Position numbers and translations under genes: made by a program. Below the pieces are notes generated by a model. That model was not told the origin of the DNA and did no database searches. It saw only the letters and a list, made by a program, of their open reading frames with translations. DNA of 9,662 nucleotides, from contig CALEFO010000013.1 of assembly GCA_937877165.1 (NCBI GenBank), positions 1 through 9,662 of the forward strand. The letters run 5' to 3'. This stretch comes from an uncultured Lachnospiraceae bacterium. Its GTDB lineage: Bacteria > Bacillota > Clostridia > Lachnospirales > Lachnospiraceae. Below, piece by piece: positions 1 through 4,916 of this stretch; the stretch's first letter is position 1, and every line of letters starts with the position of its first letter.

Positions 1-83
1 TTGGCATCACATCCATGCCGCCTGCAGACCTCCTTGTATCGCCGTTCCATGCATTCATTTCCGCCGATAATGACAATACTCAT
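1..83 (-). CDS. DUF2325 family protein, N-terminal part (runs off the left edge)
   Basis: The reading frame starts at an ATG at 83 and runs off the window, giving 28 codons. The peptide starts MSIVIIGGNE and continues with CMERRYKEVC, which I recognise as the start of the small DUF2325 family (a Rossmann-like hydrophobic strand, then a G-G-(N/H) turn and a conserved M-E-x-x-Y-K helix). An AGGAG lies about 11 bases upstream of the ATG and a sigma-70 promoter about 40 bases further up, so the start is well supported. The function of the family is unknown; from memory, clostridial members are often found close to ferrous iron (Feo) genes, but nothing in the window shows that here. The family call rests on N-terminal similarity only. 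Confidence 0.75.
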   Translation of the reverse strand, partial: MSIVIIGGNECMERRYKEVCRRHGCDA

Positions 84-124
84 ATTTGTAAGCTCCTATC
101 GGTTAGTCTTGTATAACTATTAGG

Positions 125-154
125 AGTTTACTACGCCTAACTTCCTTCTGTCAA
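125..154 (-). promoter_or_regulatory. Sigma-70-type promoter for the DUF2325 gene, with GTTAG/CTAAC elements
   Basis: On the minus strand a perfect -35 TTGACA (149-154) is followed after 18 bases by TAAACT (125-130, four of six matches to TATAAT). A GTTAG (minus strand, 137-141) lies in the spacer, a further GTTAG on the plus strand at 102-106, and TTAGG at 120-124 forms an imperfect inverted pair with CCTAA at 136-140 (11 bases between). The -10 is modest. The repeated GTTAG words suggest repressor binding at or just after the promoter; that is inference. Confidence 0.5.
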
Positions 155-199
155 CTTCTCTTGTCCTCCTGCCACAGACAAAATTGCAGAACATCCGTG

Positions 200-1651
200 T
201 CATTTTCTCTCAAATGGGATTGGAGGAAGATCCGCATCATATTTGATCCGCACTCTGCCTTCTTTCCCTTCCTCTGAATTGAACTCCACCGGCACACGGA
301 GAATCCAGGTATCCTCCTTGACACCGTCCATAACAAAGCGGTTCCCGGAAACAGGCCAAAGCGGCAAATTCTGATCCCGGTAATGCAGCATCAGCCTTCC
401 TTCCTCTTCGTACACGGTCACTTCCCCATAACCCGGATTTTCATAGATTCCGGCAAGCTTTTCCTCCCTCACCTGATTTTCACAGGTTCCGGCAGTCTCC
501 CCGAATTTCTCCGGTGTGTAGTCTGCAAAAAGCTCCCGGTACTCCGAAGCCTCTGCCAGCTCTCCTTCCTTTGAAAATTTCGAAAGCCATCCGCTTCGCA
601 TCCCGAAGGCTGCTTTATCCAGCGCATCATATAGAATTCCGCGAAACAGCGGAAGCTCCGGGTCATGCAGATTCATCAGAATCACGACGCCGACACCCTT
701 CTCGGAGAGATAGACCTGCGAGCTGCTGTAGCCTTCGATTTTCCCGTTGTGCATCTGAAGCGGCGTTCCCCGGTACTCTCCGATTCTCCATCCGAGTCCG
801 TATCCATGAATGATCAGCGGATCCTTGGAAATCACAGGCTCCGCCTCCACCTGAATGTGCGGCGTATGCATTTCCCGGAACATCTCCTCGGATATCAGCC
901 GTTTTCCCCCCGGGGTCACGCCGCCCGCCATATGAAAGCGCACCCACTTCACCATGTCATTCAGGGAAGAATTCACGCCCGCCGCCGGGACCGCAAGGTC
1001 CATATTCCAGAACGGGAGCCTTCTGCGCTCCGTCCCGAACACGCGGTATGGCTCCGCCATATTGCCGCTTGCCTTGATGCCCGCTTCGGTTGCCGTCGTC
1101 TCCGTCATCTCCAGCGGGTCCAGAAAAAACTCCTTCAGCAGCTTTTCAAAGCTTCTTCCCGTTACCGCCTCCGCGGCGTATCCCGCCATCACGAACTGCG
1201 TGTTGTTGTACTGGTACTGCGTGCGGAAGGGCAGGTTCGAATCCAGATACCGCATCCTCCCTGCAAGGTCTCCCCTCTTCCTGACTCCCGGCCAGAGAGC
1301 ATCGTGATTCGCAAGGCCCGAGCGGTGGCTCATCATATCCTTCAGTGTCATCCGCTTCTCCTGATATTGAAGTTCTGGAACAAAATCCGTAATCGGCCGA
1401 TCCAGATCCAGCTTGCCCTCATCACAGAGCCTTGCCACAACTGCCGAGGTAAACGACTTCGAAATGGATGCCATGCAGAATCTCGTCGAAGGGTTCACCT
1501 TCTCCCCCGCCTCCGCGTTCTTATCGCCGAGACAGTGCATTTCGGTCTCACCATCCTTGGTAAACACCGCAAAAGCAAGCCCGGGAACACGGTAATAATG
1601 CATCATTGACTGGATCTCCGAAAGCTTCTCTTCATCAAATATCGTCTTCAT
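200..1651 (-). CDS. Beta-lactamase-fold serine hydrolase (class C / Pab87 type) with C-terminal DUF3471-like domain
   Basis: A 483-residue protein of the penicillin-binding/class C beta-lactamase fold. Catalytic motifs visible: S62-I-S-K65 (SxxK, nucleophile and general base), Y148-N-N150 (YxN) and H301-N-G303 (in the place of KTG). Residues of roughly 400-475 (starting near LAGIYENPGYG) resemble the DUF3471 beta-barrel domain found behind many such hydrolases. There is no signal peptide or membrane segment, so it should be cytoplasmic, which fits a D-amino-acid peptidase or esterase better than a secreted beta-lactamase. The start at 1651 has GAGAGG about seven bases upstream. It lies 52 bases behind oppF on the same strand, but a terminator stands between and I find no clear own promoter. 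Hydrolases of this kind next to peptide transporters commonly act on imported peptides; the true substrate cannot be read from sequence. Confidence 0.85.
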   Translation of the reverse strand: MKTIFDEEKLSEIQSMMHYYRVPGLAFAVFTKDGETEMHCLGDKNAEAGEKVNPSTRFCMASISKSFTSAVVARLCDEGKLDLDRPITDFVPELQYQEKRMTLKDMMSHRSGLANHDALWPGVRKRGDLAGRMRYLDSNLPFRTQYQYNNTQFVMAGYAAEAVTGRSFEKLLKEFFLDPLEMTETTATEAGIKASGNMAEPYRVFGTERRRLPFWNMDLAVPAAGVNSSLNDMVKWVRFHMAGGVTPGGKRLISEEMFREMHTPHIQVEAEPVISKDPLIIHGYGLGWRIGEYRGTPLQMHNGKIEGYSSSQVYLSEKGVGVVILMNLHDPELPLFRGILYDALDKAAFGMRSGWLSKFSKEGELAEASEYRELFADYTPEKFGETAGTCENQVREEKLAGIYENPGYGEVTVYEEEGRLMLHYRDQNLPLWPVSGNRFVMDGVKEDTWILRVPVEFNSEEGKEGRVRIKYDADLPPIPFERK

Positions 1652-1693
1652 CGCTGCCTCTCTTTTTTCCTATTGGTCTTGTGTAGTATTGGA

Positions 1694-1715
1694 AAAGAGG
1701 CGATCACGCCTCTTT
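1694..1715 (-). terminator. Rho-independent terminator of oppF, with the stop codon in its loop
   Basis: A perfect 9-bp inverted repeat (AAAGAGGCG at 1694-1702 against CGCCTCTTT at 1707-1715) with a 4-base loop. Read on the minus strand it ends in TTTTCC. The oppF stop codon TGA (1704-1706) lies in the loop, so the last codons of oppF form one arm. The T-tract is short, so some read-through into the serine hydrolase gene is possible. Confidence 0.75.
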
Positions 1716-2762
1716 AAGTGCTGGTTCCGGGAACACATCCGGCTCACCCGCTTTTCTTTCCCGGAAGCCTGGCGACAACGGGAAATGGCACCGGACCATG
1801 CGTCCCCTGCTATCCACGGAAATCCCCGGCATCACTTTTTTGCAAATTTCCGAAGCATACGGGCACCGCGGATGGAACGGACACCCCGACGGAATGTGAA
1901 CCGGCCCCGGTGTCTCTCCCCGAATGCCTTCCGTCTCTTCTATTCCGCTCCTTCCACCGATCTGCGGAGCTGCGTCCATCAGGATTTTCGTGTAAGGATG
2001 CGCGGGACGTTGAAAAATATCCTCTGCGTCTCCCATCTCCATCACTCTGCCCAGATACATCACCATCACCCGGTCGCTGATATACTGGACCACGCGCAGA
2101 TCATGGGAAATAAAGAGCATCGTCAGATTCATCTCCTCTTTTAGCTGAGCAAGAAGATTGATGATCTGCGCCTGCACCGACATATCCAATGCCGAAACCG
2201 GCTCATCCGCAATGATTAGCTCTGGCTTCATGATCAGCGCCCGTGCAATACAGATTCTCTGCCGCTGCCCGCCTGAGAAATCCGACGGATATTTATCCAG
2301 GGCGTTCTCCGGCATCCCGACCTTTTTCAGGATGTCCTGCGCCGCCCTCTCATACTCTCCTTCCCCACACAGCCGATGCACCTTCATAATTTCATAGAAC
2401 ATCTGACAGATGGTCATCGATGGATTTAGTGAAGAGTACGGATCCTGGAAAACCATCTGCATCTGCCTTCTCGCTTTTTTCAGATTTTTCCCTCCGGTTT
2501 TGGCAAGATCTCCAAAGGAGTGAAATAAAATGACACCGTCGTCCGGCTCGTACAGCCGCAGGATCGTCCGGGACAGTGTACTTTTCCCGCAGCCGCTCTC
2601 TCCGACAAGGCCAAGTGTCTCCCCTTTCCGGATCTGAAACGACACGTCTTCCACCGCGCGGACATATTCCTGTGGTCTCTTCCTCAGGATATCATAGAAA
2701 TTTCTCCGGATCGGAAACGTTTTACTCAAATGCCGGACATCCAGCATAACCTCTTCAGCCAT
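1704..2762 (-). CDS. oppF: Oligopeptide/dipeptide ABC transporter ATP-binding protein, OppF/DppF type
   Basis: A 352-residue ABC ATPase that would energise peptide import from the cytoplasmic face. Motifs: Walker A G54-ESGCGKS-T62, Q-loop Q106, signature FSGGQRQR at 162-169, Walker B LIIADEP ending at D186-E187, D-loop SALD and H-loop H220. The C-terminal tail holds the oligo_HPY element with cysteines (CPFHPRCPYASEIC at about 294-307) and HPYT at 255-258, typical of the OppD/OppF pair. A longer frame is open up to 3005, but the added residues resemble nothing and overlap oppD; the ATG at 2762 has an ideal ribosome site and overlaps the oppD stop by eight bases, the usual coupled arrangement. 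The protein looks intact, but its partner OppD is truncated and no permease or binding protein is in the window, so it probably no longer serves a working transporter from this locus. Confidence 0.92.
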   Translation of the reverse strand: MAEEVMLDVRHLSKTFPIRRNFYDILRKRPQEYVRAVEDVSFQIRKGETLGLVGESGCGKSTLSRTILRLYEPDDGVILFHSFGDLAKTGGKNLKKARRQMQMVFQDPYSSLNPSMTICQMFYEIMKVHRLCGEGEYERAAQDILKKVGMPENALDKYPSDFSGGQRQRICIARALIMKPELIIADEPVSALDMSVQAQIINLLAQLKEEMNLTMLFISHDLRVVQYISDRVMVMYLGRVMEMGDAEDIFQRPAHPYTKILMDAAPQIGGRSGIEETEGIRGETPGPVHIPSGCPFHPRCPYASEICKKVMPGISVDSRGRMVRCHFPLSPGFRERKAGEPDVFPEPALKEA

Positions 2763-3342
2763 GAACCGGTTCCTCCTTCCCACGTTCCCTTCGGAGCTCT
2801 TCTGTGCAGAAGCACCTGGTAAAATGGTTCTTCCCGTATTGCAGAAGCTCCGGAACCTCCTGTCTGCACCGGTCTTTTGCCCATTCGCATCTCGGTGCAA
2901 ACGGGCACCCCTTCGGCATCCTGTCCAGGGCAGGCGGTGTTCCTTCAATAGAGTAAAGCCTTTTTCCTTTTCGCTCCATTGACGGAATCGAACGAAGAAG
3001 ATCATAGGTGTACGGATTCAGCGGATTTTCAAAAAGTTCCCGTGACGGGGCAATTTCCATGATTCTTCCCGCATACATCACGGCAATCCGGTCGCAGATT
3101 TCCGAGGCAACGCCAAGATCATGTGTCACCATCACAATGCTCATGCCAAGGTCCTTCTGCAGCTTCTTCAGCAGCCGGATGATCTGCTCCTGCACGGTGA
3201 CATCCAGCGCGGTCGTCGGCTCATCTGCAAGAAGAAGCTCCGGGCGCGAAGCAAGCGCAATCGCGATCATCGCCCGCTGCCGCATACCGCCCGAGAACTG
3301 ATGCGGGTAGGCGCAAAGCCGTTCTCTGGCAGCCGGAATGTC
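2755..3342 (-). pseudogene. oppD: OppD-type ABC ATPase, N-terminal part missing
   Basis: Homology to OppD/DppD starts abruptly at about 3342 (residues IPAARERLCAYPHQF) and continues to the stop at 2755, about 195 residues of an expected 320-340. Present: signature FSGGMRQR, Walker B LLLADEPTTALD, H-loop in MVTHD, NPYT and the oligo_HPY cysteine tail (CPFAPRCEWAKDRC). Absent: the Walker A loop and Q-loop and everything before them, so ATP cannot be bound properly. An open frame extends to an ATG at 3375, but the roughly 12 extra residues are read from the intron-like sequence, and there is no ribosome site of note. The sequence 3' of the junction has no frameshift, so the break is recent or selection on the rest persisted. 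It is translationally coupled to oppF. It is either a genuine deletion derivative or one side of an assembly join. Confidence 0.8.
2772..2778 (-). promoter_or_regulatory. oppF: Ribosome binding site that fixes the oppF start
   Basis: AAGGAGG on the minus strand, nine bases before the ATG at 2762 and inside the end of oppD. It decides for the 352-residue OppF over the longer open frame reaching to 3005. Confidence 0.8.
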
Positions 3343-3404
3343 CTTCCCACTACCGGGCGGACTCCGGACTTGCACCGGTTAGAAACGTGCGCCGCCGGGC
3401 GCAC
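3343..3404 (-). mobile_element. Possible 5' end of a group II intron (remnant, about 60 bases)
   Basis: Read on the minus strand from 3404 the sequence starts GTGCGCC, the usual 5' boundary word of bacterial group II introns, and at once folds into a perfect 7-bp hairpin (3387-3404, loop CGGC). It goes on with TTTCTAACCGGTGCAAGTCC, a phrase I associate with domain I of Firmicutes group II introns, itself a CCGG/CCGG hairpin. It lies three bases behind a terminator stem, the classic insertion site of class C introns. No reverse transcriptase, domain V or 3' end follows: after about 60 bases the sequence becomes oppD. Recognition is from memory of the family, not from an alignment, and the right-hand boundary is only accurate to several bases. 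Confidence 0.5.
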
Positions 3405-3407
3405 ATC

Positions 3408-3452
3408 AAAGACACCCTCTTCACCGGTTAAGCCGATGAAGAGGGTGTCTTT
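3408..3452 (-). terminator. Strong terminator hairpin behind the flavodoxin gene
   Basis: A perfect 16-bp inverted repeat: 3408-3423 (AAAGACACCCTCTTCA) against 3437-3452, with a 13-base loop. Read on the minus strand it lies about 43 bases behind the flavodoxin stop and ends in TTTGAT. The A/T flanks are symmetric, so it could also act on the plus strand. It should stop flavodoxin transcription from entering the oppD remnant. Confidence 0.85.
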
Positions 3453-3494
3453 CCACATGCATAGGATTCTTATCAAATGAAATATTCTGCAGTA

Positions 3495-3917
3495 TTAGCC
3501 GGCAAGCGTTCTTCCAAGTGCTCTGCACTTCTCCAATGCTCCGTCATCCGGCGCATTCTGGCAGATCACCGTGCCGGAAACCTGTGCTCCGTCCGAGGAG
3601 CAGCGGCTCTCCCAATCCTGCATCCAAACGCCTTCGCCCCAGCCCCAGGAGCCAAAGAGACCGACCTTTTTCCCGGAAAGAGATCCTTCCACATCCGCGA
3701 ACATCGGCTCGAACTCACCTTCCTCGAGAACCTCCGCGCCCATCGCAGGGCAGCCGAAGGCAATCGCATCATAGGAGGCCACGTCGCCTGCCGAGAACTG
3801 GGACGGGCCCAGCACCGTTACCTCCGCCCCTGCTGCCTTGGCTCCTTCTGCTACAGCATTTGCCATCATTCCCGTGTTGCCGGTTCCTGTCCAATATACA
3901 ACTGCTACTTTGCTCAT
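3495..3917 (-). CDS. Flavodoxin (short-chain, FMN)
   Basis: A 140-residue soluble one-electron carrier, the usual length of clostridial flavodoxins. The FMN phosphate loop is T10-G-T-G-N-T15, directly behind strand one (VAVVYW, with W9 likely stacking near the flavin). The second flavin loop (FGCPAMGAE, about 54-62) and third loop (FGSWGWGEGVWMQDW, about 88-102) have the expected aromatic and acidic residues. AAGGAG lies about seven bases before the ATG. It is the second gene of a unit with the DUF3793 gene 150 bases upstream and ends in a strong terminator. Flavodoxins commonly replace ferredoxins when iron is short; a possible iron-type operator at the promoter of this unit fits that role. 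Confidence 0.95.
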   Translation of the reverse strand: MSKVAVVYWTGTGNTGMMANAVAEGAKAAGAEVTVLGPSQFSAGDVASYDAIAFGCPAMGAEVLEEGEFEPMFADVEGSLSGKKVGLFGSWGWGEGVWMQDWESRCSSDGAQVSGTVICQNAPDDGALEKCRALGRTLAG

Positions 3918-4067
3918 ATTGTTCTCCTTTTCTTTTTGCTTTCCACTGGTTTCGTGATACTCTATCTTGTCAACAGGCCACGGATTGCTGCCGCGGTCTT
4001 CTGACTTTCTGGCATCTGTGACTGCATGCTCTCGCAGGCAGTTCGTCTATGTGCGTCTTAAATGACC
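3918..4067 (-). other. 150-base gap between the DUF3793 and flavodoxin genes
   Basis: Holds the flavodoxin ribosome site (AAGGAG near 3925-3930). A TTGACA on the minus strand (3968-3973) has no acceptable -10 at 16-18 bases, so an own flavodoxin promoter is not supported. A short GATA-CTC-TATC palindrome (3956-3966) and a small imperfect CTGC/GCAG hairpin near 4022-4040 are present; I cannot assign either a role. No convincing gene in either strand. Confidence 0.4.
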
Positions 4068-4634
4068 TCAGACGCCTCCCGCCACCGTCAGCTGCTCCAG
4101 GCTTTTCCCCATTTCCCAGGAACGCAAATACGCCGCCGTACAGCTTTGATAGTTGCGGAAAACCTTCCTTGCCCTTTCTTCGTCTCCGTACACCCGCCAG
4201 AATCCGATGCACTTGCAGCCTTCCTCCTTGTGCTGTATAAAACCCTCGACATCCTCCAGTGGGTAGCCCAGAAAAATTCCGATTTCATGAGGAAACTCTT
4301 CTTTGTTCTTCCCGGCGCGGATCCGTTCACCCAGCCTTGCGACACACCTGTCCGCATCGGAGCAGTCATATCCGAACCCTTCCAGGAACGCCCGAATCCG
4401 GACATCCAAAAAACGCCGGTTCAGAATCTCTGGACGGTACAGATATAAAAGGACATGTCCCCGGCGAAAATTCAGTGGCACTGCCCGAAGGCCCTTCCGG
4501 ACGAAAATCCGGTTCATTTCGCGGATGTCCTCCCGGGCTTTCTCCGGCTCCTGATACGCAAGACTGATCAGATTCGCAGGCTTCATCCCGGCCAGGGTCG
4601 GGGAACAGTTTTCAATCAGAACTCTTTCTGGCAT
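4068..4634 (-). CDS. DUF3793 family protein
   Basis: A 188-residue soluble protein that I recognise as DUF3793 from the N-terminal pattern (CSPTLAGMKPANL) and above all the central FPHEIGIFLGYPLEDVEGFI (about 114-133), followed by a C-K-C-I-G-F-W-(R/K)-V-Y strand (about 139-148) and a helical end. The function of the family is not established. In clostridia it is, from memory, repeatedly found beside flavodoxin and iron-related genes, as here, so a redox or iron-linked role is plausible but unproven. The start at 4634 has AAAGGA about seven to eight bases upstream. It is the first gene behind the promoter at 4695-4723. Several cysteines (C10, C90, C97, C139, C141) are worth noting for metal or redox chemistry, though only the CxC at 139-141 is a compact motif. 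Confidence 0.85.
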   Translation of the reverse strand: MPERVLIENCSPTLAGMKPANLISLAYQEPEKAREDIREMNRIFVRKGLRAVPLNFRRGHVLLYLYRPEILNRRFLDVRIRAFLEGFGYDCSDADRCVARLGERIRAGKNKEEFPHEIGIFLGYPLEDVEGFIQHKEEGCKCIGFWRVYGDEERARKVFRNYQSCTAAYLRSWEMGKSLEQLTVAGGV

Positions 4635-4668
4635 GTCAGGTTCCTTTCGGTTTTCTCAGCGGCGCATA

Positions 4669-4686
4669 AGTTAGCTTTATCTAACT
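4669..4686 (-). promoter_or_regulatory. Palindromic operator candidate (AGTTAG-N6-CTAACT) at the DUF3793-flavodoxin promoter
   Basis: A perfect 6+6 inverted repeat with a 6-base spacer, starting eight bases downstream of the -10, thus covering the likely start of transcription: a typical repressor position. A third CTAAC on the plus strand (4724-4728) touches the -35. The word GTTAG/CTAAC is the core of DtxR/IdeR-type operators, but the N6 spacing is not the textbook one, so the regulator is a guess. Confidence 0.5.
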
Positions 4687-4694
4687 CTTTGATA

Positions 4695-4723
4695 ATCTTA
4701 CCGCTGCAATGTGTTTGTGTCAA
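4695..4723 (-). promoter_or_regulatory. Sigma-70-type promoter of the DUF3793-flavodoxin unit
   Basis: On the minus strand a perfect TTGACA (4718-4723), a 17-base spacer and TAAGAT (4695-4700, four of six). It lies about 60 bases upstream of the DUF3793 start and is one of the best promoters in the window. Confidence 0.75.
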
Positions 4724-4822
4724 CTAACTTTTATCAATTCCATTCTGACTGCATCACCTTCCTGCCGGATGAAGTCCATGCTCTCACCCGTTCAAATCAT
4801 TCCGCTCTCACGCAGCACACAT

Positions 4823-4864
4823 AAAAAAGTCTCCTTCGCCCAGACAACGGACAAAGAAGACTTT
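4823..4864 (-). terminator. Terminator of the LanC-like gene
   Basis: A 16-position stem (4826-4841 against 4849-4864) with a 7-base loop, ending in six T on the minus strand. Three of the pairs (4833/4857, 4837/4853, 4839/4851) are G-U wobbles only in the minus-strand RNA and would be mismatches in the plus-strand RNA, so the hairpin is built for the minus strand. It lies about 53 bases behind the LanC stop and separates it from the next promoter. Confidence 0.75.
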
Positions 4865-4916
4865 CCACAGCCTATTTCAAGGCTTATTTTAAAATATACT
4901 AAACTGATATTCCGGC

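Noticed and set aside
66..84. Fur-box-like sequence (about 14 of 19 matches to the classical consensus)
   Set aside because: It lies across the start codon and encodes the conserved MSIVI peptide of DUF2325, so the match is probably due to coding constraint; the upstream GTTAG elements are better operator candidates.
160..180. TTGTC/GACAA hairpin behind the serine hydrolase as a terminator
   Set aside because: Only five pairs, an 11-base loop and no T-tract after it on the minus strand.
665..1609. 314-codon open frame on the plus strand inside the serine hydrolase gene
   Set aside because: Arg/His-rich antisense shadow of a gene with all three catalytic motifs on the other strand.
2763..3005. 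N-terminal extension of oppF by 81 residues
   Set aside because: The extension reads oppD sequence in the wrong frame; the ATG at 2762 has AAGGAGG nine bases upstream and the normal oppD-oppF overlap.
3968..3973. TTGACA as an own promoter for the flavodoxin gene
   Set aside because: No acceptable -10 at 16-18 bases downstream on the minus strand.
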